From Myxococcota bacterium (GTDB taxonomy: Bacteria > Myxococcota > B64-G9): DNA of 64,000 nucleotides. The position numbers and the translations under genes are program-made. Each line of letters begins with the position of its first letter. Position 1 is the stretch's first letter. The notes under the pieces are model-generated. The model was not told the origin of the DNA, did no database searches, and saw nothing but the letters and a program-made list of their open reading frames with translations. The DNA is taken from the NCBI GenBank assembly GCA_022710975.1, contig JAKLGA010000001.1, positions 620,001-684,000 on the forward strand, in the 5' to 3' direction. Shown one piece after another: positions 44,901 to 52,765 of this stretch.

Positions 44901-46567
44901 GGGTGTTCGACGGCCAGGACAACTGTCCCGACAACCCGAACGGCCATGACTGCGAGACCTTCGCCAGCCGCTGCGACGTGGACGGGGCCGGCGGCACCTC
45001 CGCGGAGGAGCTCGCCCTGGGGGCGCAGCTCGACTCCGACGCGGACGGCGTGGGCGACGCCTGCGATCTCTGCCCGGGTGCGCCCGACGGCCGGACGGAC
45101 ACGGACGGCGACGATATCGGCGACGCCTGCGACCCCGACGACGACAACGACCTGGTGCTCGACGCCAGCGACAACTGCCCGCTGATCCCCAACCGGGATC
45201 AGTCGAACACCGACGGCGACGCGCTGGGCGACGCCTGCGACAACGACTTCGACAACGACGCCGTCCTGAACGACGCGGACGCCGACGACGACAACGACGG
45301 CATCGCCGATGACAACGACAACTGCCCGCGGGTCCCCAACCAGGACCAGGCCGACAGCGAGGTCGACGTCGAAGGCCAGGCGGACCCGGACGGGTTTGGC
45401 GACGCCTGTGACAACTGCCCGGTCCTGGTGAACGAGGGGCAGGAGGACGTCGACAAGGACCTGATCGGCGACACCTGCGACCCGGACCTCGACGGGGACG
45501 GGCTGGACAACGCCTCTGACAACTGCCCGGCGAACGCCAACGGCATGGGTTGCGACGTGACCCCGCTCAACTGCAACGTGAATGGCGATGACGAGGTCAC
45601 CGCCGAGGAGATCGCGCTGGGCGCCCAGCTCGACACGAACACCAACGGCCTCGGCGACGCGTGTGAGGCCGGCGAGGTCGTCACCGAGTTCTTCGAGCAG
45701 GAGCCCAACGACCTGTACCAGGGCGACGCCCAGGATCTGACCGCGGACGGCGACATGAAGCCGGGCTACGGCTACCACATCCAGGGCTACGTCGAGGCCG
45801 CGGACGCGGCCGGGAGCAACCAGGACGAGGACTTCTTCTTCCTGACCTTCTCCGAGCCTGGCACCTTCCGCTTCGTGCTCGACTGGGCCGTGGCGGGCGC
45901 CGACTACGACATGGACATCTTCTACGAGGAGGTCCCCGGCAGCGGCTCCCTCACCCGCTACCCGGACAACTACATGGCCAGCACCACGTACCAGCCCGAG
46001 GTGCTGATCATCGACGTCGAGCCCGGGCGGCTGTACGCCCTCAACGTGACCGGCTACGACGGCGGGGCCGGCCTGTACTCCCTCGACTTCGGGTACGTGT
46101 CCGTCGAGGAGACCGAGCCCAACGACTGGTTCAACCCCTGGACCGGCGACGAGCTGGCCGGGCAGCCCAGCGACGCGGGCGCGCTGGGCTTCACCTACAA
46201 CTACACGGACTACCCGCTGGACGGCGGCGTGCCGACCAAGGCCGGCATCCACCTCCTGGGCGAGCTCCCGGCGATCAGCAACGACGGCGCGATGCCCACC
46301 GGCGACATCGACTGGATCATGTTCGTCGCCGAGTCGGATGGGTTGATGGACGTGGTGTTCGACTGGTCGGCCGCGGGCGCGGACTACGACATGCTGGTCA
46401 TGGACAACACGGCCGGGGAGTACGTGGCCCAGCAGATGACCGCGGACAAGCCCGAGGTCGCGACGGACGTGCCCGTGGTCGCCGGGCACCTGTACATCGT
46501 GATGGTCGCCGGCTGGTCCGGGGACCCGGGACCCTACAATGTGCACGTCACAATCGACGCGCCCTGA
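41951..46567 (+). CDS. giant thrombospondin type-3 repeat lipoprotein with C-terminal PPC-like domains
   Basis: The 1538-aa product starts at the second of two adjacent ATGs (41951), 5 bases after GGAGG. Lipobox LWAC gives C24. Residues 30-350 hold a beta-rich region with CREDSDCTPATCDTISGYC. About 370-1245 hold calcium-binding thrombospondin type-3 repeats (DADGDGVGDVCDNC pattern) interrupted by a Cys-rich insert (about 535-675). The C-terminus has two pre-peptidase C-terminal-like domains, each beginning with EPNDLYQGD or EPNDWFNP and containing DWxxAGADYDM. It is 28 bp ahead of the TonB-dependent transporter gene, so the two are surely co-transcribed. A surface-exposed partner or cargo of the transporter is inferred. 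Confidence 0.9.
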   Translation: MNGAIRKWALASLAGLVLVPLWACDTEYDPEGVLKYVEVRGTIRIPGALNPLLPSEATAGATVPGAEPYNCTSADTAIANAAPLPMVVADQPALQVKGAITPMYQGGWCDIATVWYKFRVDKKSSLSVRTEWASANDGYVTGLYVIPDGQAANATNAAFVTWDLSGVSPTVLNVVANPNSTYYIRLLKWYYGDGPVDYTLSLSAVSGVVVGKVLIGLYGDPEPYKIVPGNYANTDDLEGFADRGDPKHPMGGTTVSGLQVDPVTGDMTGWYDGLLVPEIGCREDSDCTPATCDTISGYCRYYVFAYADNDGSHLLNFAMNGPPGSADFVMDGTLPVPDDKVDFDKGWKLYTMRELVIGGTVADSDFDSVEDGDRNGDGLPDDNCPAAYNLDQADADGDGVGDVCDNCLDTPNPAQDNWDGVGPGDVCNGALDSDGDDVEYRPAETEKGDNCPEAANPEQADLDNDGLGDECDADADNDNVPNESDNCELAGNADQADADGDSAGDACDNCRGPMLACLDTDPVGDRVFDNPRLEWDAAWAACERLSSYTQAECGQLNTRCLETACGDCAEGGVDCLAFSGCSEASVAACEAALGACIAKCDRFPAELEGDQDDCYKRCESTRDRCVDEGACSRQKYDRCTTCMGVCTELCSGYDGLCQAYGADCGASCAVGNPDQADNDGDGIGDACDADDDNDGTLDADEASGLCQMFPNGTADADGDLIPDDCDVCTNEYDPDQDDADGDFWGDLCDNCPDVANDQADTDGDLLGDACDPDLDDDGVLNAADDCPAVFNGLPACAADEDCAGAGALCNIDGDPATTDFCTGQRDTDADGFGDACDVCPAVADAAQADGDEDGVGDACDNCAAIGNGRPACSLTSTCGSASGLCLARTEACGYAAWLCMVPTGSADGVCVEQQNSDGFGAVTTDLLGDECDPDDDGDGVCDPGVVVSGCSGADNCPTIANASQADENGDGVGDACSDDADLDGVFDGQDNCPDNPNGHDCETFASRCDVDGAGGTSAEELALGAQLDSDADGVGDACDLCPGAPDGRTDTDGDDIGDACDPDDDNDLVLDASDNCPLIPNRDQSNTDGDALGDACDNDFDNDAVLNDADADDDNDGIADDNDNCPRVPNQDQADSEVDVEGQADPDGFGDACDNCPVLVNEGQEDVDKDLIGDTCDPDLDGDGLDNASDNCPANANGMGCDVTPLNCNVNGDDEVTAEEIALGAQLDTNTNGLGDACEAGEVVTEFFEQEPNDLYQGDAQDLTADGDMKPGYGYHIQGYVEAADAAGSNQDEDFFFLTFSEPGTFRFVLDWAVAGADYDMDIFYEEVPGSGSLTRYPDNYMASTTYQPEVLIIDVEPGRLYALNVTGYDGGAGLYSLDFGYVSVEETEPNDWFNPWTGDELAGQPSDAGALGFTYNYTDYPLDGGVPTKAGIHLLGELPAISNDGAMPTGDIDWIMFVAESDGLMDVVFDWSAAGADYDMLVMDNTAGEYVAQQMTADKPEVATDVPVVAGHLYIVMVAGWSGDPGPYNVHVTIDAP

Positions 46568-46595
46568 AGCCAGCGCGAAAGAAAGGAGAACGAGC

Positions 46596-49298
46596 ATGAG
46601 ACTCTTCAGAATCTCGACGTACGCGTCGTTGTTCGTCGTTCCGCTCGTGCTGGCGCTCGCGGCGCCCGCCCTGGCCTCGGAGCAGACCGGCAAGCTGGCC
46701 GGCAACGTGTTCGATCCGGACGGGGTGCCGCTGGCCGGCGTGACCGTCACCATCACCGGCGAGAACCTGATGGGCCAGCGCCAGATCCAGACCGCCGAGG
46801 ACGGCAGCTTCCTGTTCTTCGGCCTGCCCCCCGGCAAGTACGTGATCGGCATCGAGCAGCCCGGCTTCCTGCCCTTCAAGCAGGAGGCCGTGCGCGTCAA
46901 CATCGGCGGCACGGTGACCCTCGACATCCTGCTCGAGCTGCCCACCGCCGAGGAGACCGTGGTGGTCACCGCCCGTAGGCCCGTGGTCGACAAGGAGAAG
47001 ACCAGCCTGGGCGGCAACTACGACGACGAGTTCCTGGAGAGCATCCCGCTCTCCCGGCAGTACCAGAGCGTGGCCTCGCTGGCCCCCGGCGTGGTGGGCG
47101 GCGGCAACCCCAACATCCACGGCGGCTCGCTGTACTCCAACCAGTACCTGGTCGACGGGGTGAATACCACCGACCCGGTGACCAACACCTTCAGCGCCAA
47201 CTTCAACTTCGACGCCATCAAGGAGGTCCAGGTGCTGACCGGCGGCCTGGACGCCGAGTACGGCCAGTCCACGGGCGGCATCATCAACCTGGTGACCAAG
47301 AGCGGCGGCAACGAGTTCCAGCTCGACGTGTCCTTCTACGCCAACCCGGACGTGTTCGCCTACAAGGACGACTTCGAGCAGGAAGGCGCCCCGACCACCG
47401 ACGCCTACAACTTCAACGTCAACATCGGGGGCCCGATCCTGAAGGACAAGCTGTGGTACTTCGCCTCCATCGAGATCGACAGCAGCATCCAGAAGATGAG
47501 CTCGAGCCCGGACTACTTCAACCCGGCCAACCCGGACAAGATCCAGCACCCGTCGCGTAACTGGTTCAGCGTGTACTACCTGGCCAAGCTGACCTACCAG
47601 GCCACCGACAAGCACAAGCTGACCGTGATGGCCCAGGGCGATCCGACCTGGATCGAGAACGTGGACCAGAGCTCCTTCATCTCGGCCGAGGCCGAGACCG
47701 AGCAGGACCAGGGCGGCTACTTCCTCATGGCGTCCTGGGAGGCCCTGTGGACCAAGAACCTGTTCCAGAAGACCATGCTGGCCTACAAGCAGTCCACCCT
47801 CGACATCTACCCCATGGGCTGCCGTGACAACAACGACCCGGCCTGCCGCAGGCACTCCGACTCGGTGACGGGCCTGATCACCGGCAACTCGGCCGACGAC
47901 ACCCTGACCTTGCGCAACCGGCTGCAGTTCGACTCGGCCTGGACCTACTACCTGGACGACTTCCTGGGCGACCACGAGTGGAAGCTGGGCTGGCAGTTCG
48001 CGCATGTCTGGAACGACGTGACCGAGGGTATCCCCGGCGGCGCCACCTACAACGACCAGAACGGCCGGCCCTACCGCATCACCGAGCTCGCGCGCAACGA
48101 GCAGGGCGAGTACGAGAAGCTCAAGGTCCAGCTCACGGGCGACATCCTGGGCGTGTACCTCCAGGACGCCTGGAAGATCACCAAGAACCTGACCTTCAAG
48201 CCCGGCCTCCGCGTGGACTGGGCCCAGATGCGCAACTACAACGACACGGTCATCACCGAGTTCCTGACCACCAGCCCGCGCATCAACCTGGTGTGGGACA
48301 TCACCGGCGACGGCAAGACCGTGATGCGCGCCGGGTACAACCGCTACGTCGACTCCGGCTACCTGATGCTCCCGGACTTCGTGGGCAAGAGCCTGGCCAC
48401 CAACACCTACGAGTACAACCCGGCCACCCAGCAGTACGACATCCCCGTCACCAGCGCGGGCGGCGACGACGGCGTGGTGGTCAAGGACAACCTGACCGCC
48501 CCGCACGTGGACGAGCTGAACCTCCAGATCGAGCGGGAGCTGTTCACCGACTTCTCGCTGGCGGTCAACGGGCTGTGGCGCCAGACCATGTACATCTTCG
48601 AGGACGACGAGTCCAACCTGATCTGGAACCGCGAGGGCACGGACGTCATCGGCTACAAGAACGGCGAGGAGAGCTACATCTGGTCGCTCGGCACCCCGCG
48701 CGAGGCGTGGCGCCGGTACTGGGGCTTCGAGATCGTGGCCCACAAGGCGTTCTCGGACAACTGGCAGATGAACGCCTTCTACACCTACTCCCGCGCCGAG
48801 GGCGCCCCGGACGACCTGATCTCGTCCTACCTGGACAACCCGCGCCAGAACAAGTACTTCTGGAGCTGGCTGGGCTACGATCGCCGCCACAACATCCGGG
48901 TGGACGGCTCCTACCGCCTGCCCTACGGCATCGAGATCGGCGCGGGCGTCTTCTGGCGCACGGGCTACCCGTACTCCAAGTCGGTCAAGAACAACTACTG
49001 GGGCGGCTACAACAACTACGACTACGTCTCCGGCTACGACCGGGATCACCCGGGCGACCCCTACTGGAACCGCACCTTCGACATCTTCCAGCTCGACCTC
49101 AAGCTGGTGTGGGACCTCAAGGAGCTGACCGGCCAGCAGCTCGACATCATCGCCGACTTCGTCAACGTGCTGCACCTGCGCGACAAGACCGGCCTGATCA
49201 CCACGGACTACCCCGAGGGCGCTCCCCAGCAGTACGGCGACTACACCGCGCACCGCTCGGGCTTCAACTGCGGCCTGGGCCTGCGCTACAGGTACTAG
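46596..49298 (+). CDS. Oar-like TonB-dependent outer-membrane transporter
   Basis: The 900-aa product starts at the ATG at 46596 behind AAAGGAGAA. It has a signal peptide (1-27). A carboxypeptidase-regulatory-like domain follows at 30-105 (GKLAGNVFDPDGVPLAGVTV). A TonB-box-like ETVVVTARRP lies near 107. The plug domain has NPNIHGGSLYSNQYLVDGVN and AEYGQSTGGIINLVTKSGG. The beta barrel runs to LGLRYRY, with the terminal aromatic residue typical of outer-membrane proteins. Myxococcus Oar, with this architecture, is needed for secretion of the protease PopC, so secretion as well as import is possible. Its stop TAG starts the TAGAAACTCGA element. Confidence 0.92.
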   Translation: MRLFRISTYASLFVVPLVLALAAPALASEQTGKLAGNVFDPDGVPLAGVTVTITGENLMGQRQIQTAEDGSFLFFGLPPGKYVIGIEQPGFLPFKQEAVRVNIGGTVTLDILLELPTAEETVVVTARRPVVDKEKTSLGGNYDDEFLESIPLSRQYQSVASLAPGVVGGGNPNIHGGSLYSNQYLVDGVNTTDPVTNTFSANFNFDAIKEVQVLTGGLDAEYGQSTGGIINLVTKSGGNEFQLDVSFYANPDVFAYKDDFEQEGAPTTDAYNFNVNIGGPILKDKLWYFASIEIDSSIQKMSSSPDYFNPANPDKIQHPSRNWFSVYYLAKLTYQATDKHKLTVMAQGDPTWIENVDQSSFISAEAETEQDQGGYFLMASWEALWTKNLFQKTMLAYKQSTLDIYPMGCRDNNDPACRRHSDSVTGLITGNSADDTLTLRNRLQFDSAWTYYLDDFLGDHEWKLGWQFAHVWNDVTEGIPGGATYNDQNGRPYRITELARNEQGEYEKLKVQLTGDILGVYLQDAWKITKNLTFKPGLRVDWAQMRNYNDTVITEFLTTSPRINLVWDITGDGKTVMRAGYNRYVDSGYLMLPDFVGKSLATNTYEYNPATQQYDIPVTSAGGDDGVVVKDNLTAPHVDELNLQIERELFTDFSLAVNGLWRQTMYIFEDDESNLIWNREGTDVIGYKNGEESYIWSLGTPREAWRRYWGFEIVAHKAFSDNWQMNAFYTYSRAEGAPDDLISSYLDNPRQNKYFWSWLGYDRRHNIRVDGSYRLPYGIEIGAGVFWRTGYPYSKSVKNNYWGGYNNYDYVSGYDRDHPGDPYWNRTFDIFQLDLKLVWDLKELTGQQLDIIADFVNVLHLRDKTGLITTDYPEGAPQQYGDYTAHRSGFNCGLGLRYRY

Positions 49299-49306
49299 AA
49301 ACTCGA
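49296..49306 (+). repeat. TAGAAACTCGA element, copy 2 (overlaps a stop codon)
   Basis: The 11-mer is identical to 19124-19134 and again starts with the gene's TAG stop. A palindrome CCCGCGAAG-TTCGCGGG (49318-49335) and ACTGG follow. Confidence 0.4.
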
Positions 49307-49361
49307 AGAGTGACTTGCCCCGCGAAGTTCGCGGGACTGGCTGATTGGACCTGATCCCGAC

Positions 49362-49399
49362 GGGCCGCTCCCTGCGAAGGGGGCGGCCCTTTCTTGTTT
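49362..49399 (+). terminator. intrinsic terminator of the transporter operon
   Basis: GGGCCGC pairs with GCGGCCC, with a further CTCC/GGGG in the loop region, and is followed by TTTCTTGTTTC. It closes the lipoprotein-transporter operon before the YfiR-like gene. Confidence 0.75.
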
Positions 49400-49434
49400 C
49401 GCGCCGCGTCGGAGGGGCGAGTTGACCGGACGGC

Positions 49435-50055
49435 ATGTGCGTGCTACCTAAAAGAGGGGAGGGGATTGGGGCCATCCTGAACCCGAGACGTCTGCTGCCG
49501 TGCCTGGTCCTGGCGTTCAGCCTCCTGCTGGGCGCGCCGGTCGCGATCGCCGGGGACGCCCCGTCCCTCTCGAGCAAGGTCAAAGCCCTGCTGACCGCCG
49601 TGGGCTACCACCGCTCCAAGGCGATGAGCTCCAAGAAAAACATCGTGATCGCAATATGTTATGACGACGACACCCCGCCCGAGGTGGTCGCCCAGGCCAG
49701 GGCCGCCTTCGAGGAGCACAAGCGCGTCAAGATCGGCGGCAGGAGCTTCACCACGATCGACCTCGTATACAAGGACTCCAAATCTTTCGACGCGGAGCTC
49801 CGGGCCCAGGGCGTCGGGGCGGTCTTCCTGTGCGAGGGCACCCGCAAGTCCGTGCGTCAGATGCTCAACGTGACCATGGTGGTGAAGGTCCTGTCCTTCA
49901 CCACGGACGCGGACTACGTCCACTGGCTGGGGGTCTCCCTGGGGGTGGAGCGGGAGGGCAAGGAGCCCAAGCTGATGGTCAACCTGTCCGGCTGCAAGAA
50001 CGAGGAGGTCGAATTCGATTCCCGCCTGCTGCGCCTGGCCACCGTGTTCTTCTGA
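49435..50055 (+). CDS. exported YfiR-like (DUF4154-type) protein
   Basis: The product is up to 206 aa, with a signal peptide that would run from LNPRRLLPCLVLAFSLLLG to AIAG. The mature region shows NIVIAICYDDDTPPEV, GVGAVFLCEGTRKSV and LVxNLxGC-like MVNLSGCKNEEVEFDSRLL, the layout of YfiR/DUF4154 periplasmic proteins that control diguanylate cyclases. No cyclase is adjacent. The start is doubtful: a promoter-like TTGACC-17-TACCTA (49422-49450) overlaps the ATG, and a GAGGGGAGGGG lies at 49453-49463, so translation may begin downstream at a non-ATG codon. Confidence 0.7.
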   Translation: MCVLPKRGEGIGAILNPRRLLPCLVLAFSLLLGAPVAIAGDAPSLSSKVKALLTAVGYHRSKAMSSKKNIVIAICYDDDTPPEVVAQARAAFEEHKRVKIGGRSFTTIDLVYKDSKSFDAELRAQGVGAVFLCEGTRKSVRQMLNVTMVVKVLSFTTDADYVHWLGVSLGVEREGKEPKLMVNLSGCKNEEVEFDSRLLRLATVFF

Positions 50056-50063
50056 TTTTTCTG

Positions 50064-50092
50064 TTGCCCCCTCAAATGTCGTGTGGTAGACA
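50064..50092 (+). promoter_or_regulatory. candidate promoter of tRNA-Leu
   Basis: TTGCCC (-35), 17 bp and TAGACA (-10) end 32 bp before the mature tRNA. The gap contains a GC-rich stretch like a discriminator. Confidence 0.45.
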
Positions 50093-50124
50093 ACCCTCCG
50101 CGCTTCGCGCCCCTCACACGCGAT

Positions 50125-50205
50125 GCCGAGGTGGTGGAATGGTATACACGTACGTTTGAGGGGCGTATGCCTTACGGCTTGCGGGTTCGAGTCCCGCCCT
50201 CGGCA
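50125..50205 (+). tRNA. tRNA-Leu (anticodon GAG)
   Basis: The acceptor stem GCCGAGG pairs with CCTCGGC, and discriminator A is at 50205. The anticodon stem TACGT/GCGTA holds the loop TTGAGGG, giving anticodon GAG, which reads CUC and CUU. A long variable arm and the T arm GCGGG-TTCGAGT-CCCGC are typical of tRNA-Leu. The CCA end is not encoded. Confidence 0.93.
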
Positions 50206-50219
50206 TGCAGTCCTTGATC

Positions 50220-50247
50220 GGCCCGCTCCCCGCGAGGGGGGCGGGCC
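50220..50247 (+). terminator. hairpin after tRNA-Leu
   Basis: GGCCCGC pairs with GCGGGCC, with an inner CCCC/GGGG, 14 bp after the tRNA end. No T-run follows. It probably stops the tRNA transcript or protects its 3' end. Confidence 0.5.
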
Positions 50248-50295
50248 GAGTCGTATCGGACGAGGTTTTCCCGAGATTTTCCAGCGCTCGGCGGC

Positions 50296-50324
50296 TTGCC
50301 TTGCCCCCGGGCTTGGGCTATCCT
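50296..50324 (+). promoter_or_regulatory. candidate promoter giving a leaderless mRNA for the 806-aa gene
   Basis: TTGCCT (-35), 17 bp and TATCCT (-10) are followed by only 7 bp before the ATG at 50332. Transcription would begin at or next to the start codon, and no Shine-Dalgarno is present. Confidence 0.4.
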
Positions 50325-50331
50325 CGGCGCC

Positions 50332-52752
50332 ATGATTGCGGTCTGCCTGCTGGCCCTGGGCCTGTGGAGCGGCGGGGGCGAGGAGCCCGCCCGGGTGCGC
50401 CTGGCCCAGTCCTTCGATCTGCCCGGGAGCGAGGAACCCGCCCCGGCCAAGAAGAAGCCCGCCGACAAGGCCGAGAAGAAGAAGCCGCCCAAGAAGGAGC
50501 CCGAGAGCGAGGCCGATCTGTGGAGCCCCGAGGAGGATGACGGCTCCAGGGAGCCCCCGACCGAGACCCCCGAGGGGGAGGTCGAGGACGTCGAGCAGGC
50601 CGGGGACGACAAGGGCGAGGCCAAGGACGATCGCACCGGCGGCGGCTGGGGAGCGAAGGCCGAGCAGGAGAGCTGGGGCGACGAGGCCTACCAGGACAAG
50701 GGCGAGGTCCGCACCGACGTGCCGGGCGGCGACGGCGCCAGGAAGAAGCCCGACGCGGGGACCCCCGGCGGGCAACCCGGGGTGATCCGCATCCCGGGCC
50801 TGGACGGCGGGCAGGGCGCAGCCGACGCCGGGCCGGGCGGAGCCGACGGCGCGCCCGCCGCGCTGGCGGCGCCTGGCGCGGCGGACGGAGGCGCCGAGCC
50901 GCCCCTCGTGGCCCCGCCGGACGGCCCGCCGCCGGAGGGGCTGGGGGTGATCCGCCCGCCCTCGGGCACGCTGGCGGACCTCGGAGCGCTGTGGGAGACC
51001 CGGCGGCTGCACCTGGAGCAGCGCGACTTCGAGCTCGCCCGGCTGGACCTCGAGCGCTTCGTCAAGCTCAAGGAGGAGCTGGGGCTCCAGAACACGCCGC
51101 TCCACTCCCTGGCGCTGGCGCGCGAGTCCGAGCGGGAGGCCGCCCGCGGCGACCCCGAGGCGGCCGCCGAGCGCCTGGCGACAGCGATCAGGCTGTCGCC
51201 CGACCTGCCCGGGCTGCACCTGATCCAGGCCTGGCAGGCCTTCCGCGACTCGCCCTGGGCGCTCGGCGCCGTGGCCGGTCCGCTGCTGAACGCGGCCGGG
51301 GCGGCCTGGCGCGATCCCTTCGTGCGCAACCGCTGGCTGGCCAACGGCCTGCTGGGCCTGCTGCTGGGCCTGGGCCTGGCCGTGGCCGTGTTCACCCTGA
51401 CGGAGCTGCTGCGCTACGTGCGGCTGTTCCTGCACGACTTCCACCACCTGTTCCCGGCCGGGGCGGCCCGCATCCAGACGGGGCTGCTGGCGCTCATCCT
51501 GCTGCTGCTGCCGGTGTTCCTGCGGGCCGGGGCGCTGCCCATCCTCCTGTCCTGGCTGGCGGTGGCCTGGATCTACCAGGGCAGGAGCGAGCGCGCGCTG
51601 AGCCTGCTCGCGGTGGCGCTCCTGGCCGCCGCACCGCTGGGGCTCGGCCTGGTGGTCGCGGGGCTGGAGCGCCCGCGCACCGAGCTGGCCGACATCCTGG
51701 CCGTGGAGCGGGGCCCGGCCCCCGAGGAGAGCCTGCGGCGGCTGCGGATGGCCCTCGAGGCCAGGCCCGCGGATCCGGTGCTGCTGGTCACCCTGGCGGG
51801 CCACCACAAGCGCGGCGGCGATCTGGTCCGGGCCCGGGAGCTGCTGGAGCGCGCGCTCGCCGCGCAGCCCGGCTCGGAGGTGGTGCTCAACAACCTGGGC
51901 AACGTCTGCTTCCTGCAGGGGGAGCTGCCCAGGGCGCTGGAGCACTACCAGCGGGTGACCATGCTGCGGCCCGACCTGGTGGCCGGCTACTTCAACATCA
52001 GCCGGGCCTACTTCAGCAGCATGCAGCTCGACAAGGGCCGGGCGGCCCGCCAGCAGGCCATCCAGCTCGACCCTGACCTCACCCGCGAGCTGAGCCAGCG
52101 CGCCGAGACCGGCGCGGCCAACCTGGTGCTGGCGGATCTGCCGGTGCCGGAGGCCTGGCTGGGCGCGGCGGCCGGGCGGCTGTCGCCCGAGCGGCTGGAG
52201 AAGGCCGAGCTGATGCTGTGGCGCTCCTCCGCCGGCACCGGCACGCCGCTGGCAGGCTGGTTCTGGCTGGGCGGGACGCTGCTCGCCTTCGGCCTGCTGG
52301 CGATGGCGCGCGGCAAGGTGTTCGCCACCCACGGCTGCGTGCGCTGCGGCCGGCCGGTGTGCCGGCGCTGCGAGGCGGAGCTGCGCGACAACAGCCTGTG
52401 CGGCCAGTGCTTCCACGCCTTCGTGCGCAAGGACAAGGTGGACGCGCGGGTGCGCATCTCCAAGGAGATCCAGGTCCGGCAGCACCGCGCGCGGATCGAG
52501 ACGCTGGCCCGCGCGCTGTCCTTCGTCGCCCCCGGGGTGGGCCAGCTCCTCAAGGACCGGCCGCTGCGGGGCGTGTTGATCCTCTCGGCGTGCTCGCTCA
52601 GCCTGGTGCTGGCGCTCCTCCAGCCGGCGGTGCTGCGCGATCCGTGGGACGCCGCGGCGGGCGTGGAGTGGCTGAAGGTCGCTCCGCTGGCCGTGGTTTT
52701 CCTGGCCTTCTACCTGTGGGCCGTCCTGGACGCCTTCCGCGCCGAGGACTGA
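50332..52752 (+). CDS. TPR membrane protein with zinc ribbon
   Basis: The 806-aa product starts with a hydrophobic signal (MIAVCLLALGLW) and a charged, disordered region to about residue 215. A helical segment (225-300) precedes about four membrane spans (340-445). TPR units follow at about 465-590 (LLERALAAQPGSEVVLNNLG, YFNISRAYFSSMQLDKGRA). Another span (near 645) leads to a four-Cys zinc ribbon (CVRCGRPVCRRCEAEL, then CGQCFHAF), and two spans end the protein. I know no named family. The architecture suggests a membrane scaffold. It lies 13 bp before the DUF4388 gene. Confidence 0.82.
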   Translation: MIAVCLLALGLWSGGGEEPARVRLAQSFDLPGSEEPAPAKKKPADKAEKKKPPKKEPESEADLWSPEEDDGSREPPTETPEGEVEDVEQAGDDKGEAKDDRTGGGWGAKAEQESWGDEAYQDKGEVRTDVPGGDGARKKPDAGTPGGQPGVIRIPGLDGGQGAADAGPGGADGAPAALAAPGAADGGAEPPLVAPPDGPPPEGLGVIRPPSGTLADLGALWETRRLHLEQRDFELARLDLERFVKLKEELGLQNTPLHSLALARESEREAARGDPEAAAERLATAIRLSPDLPGLHLIQAWQAFRDSPWALGAVAGPLLNAAGAAWRDPFVRNRWLANGLLGLLLGLGLAVAVFTLTELLRYVRLFLHDFHHLFPAGAARIQTGLLALILLLLPVFLRAGALPILLSWLAVAWIYQGRSERALSLLAVALLAAAPLGLGLVVAGLERPRTELADILAVERGPAPEESLRRLRMALEARPADPVLLVTLAGHHKRGGDLVRARELLERALAAQPGSEVVLNNLGNVCFLQGELPRALEHYQRVTMLRPDLVAGYFNISRAYFSSMQLDKGRAARQQAIQLDPDLTRELSQRAETGAANLVLADLPVPEAWLGAAAGRLSPERLEKAELMLWRSSAGTGTPLAGWFWLGGTLLAFGLLAMARGKVFATHGCVRCGRPVCRRCEAELRDNSLCGQCFHAFVRKDKVDARVRISKEIQVRQHRARIETLARALSFVAPGVGQLLKDRPLRGVLILSACSLSLVLALLQPAVLRDPWDAAAGVEWLKVAPLAVVFLAFYLWAVLDAFRAED

Positions 52753-52765
52753 GGGGACAGGCTGC

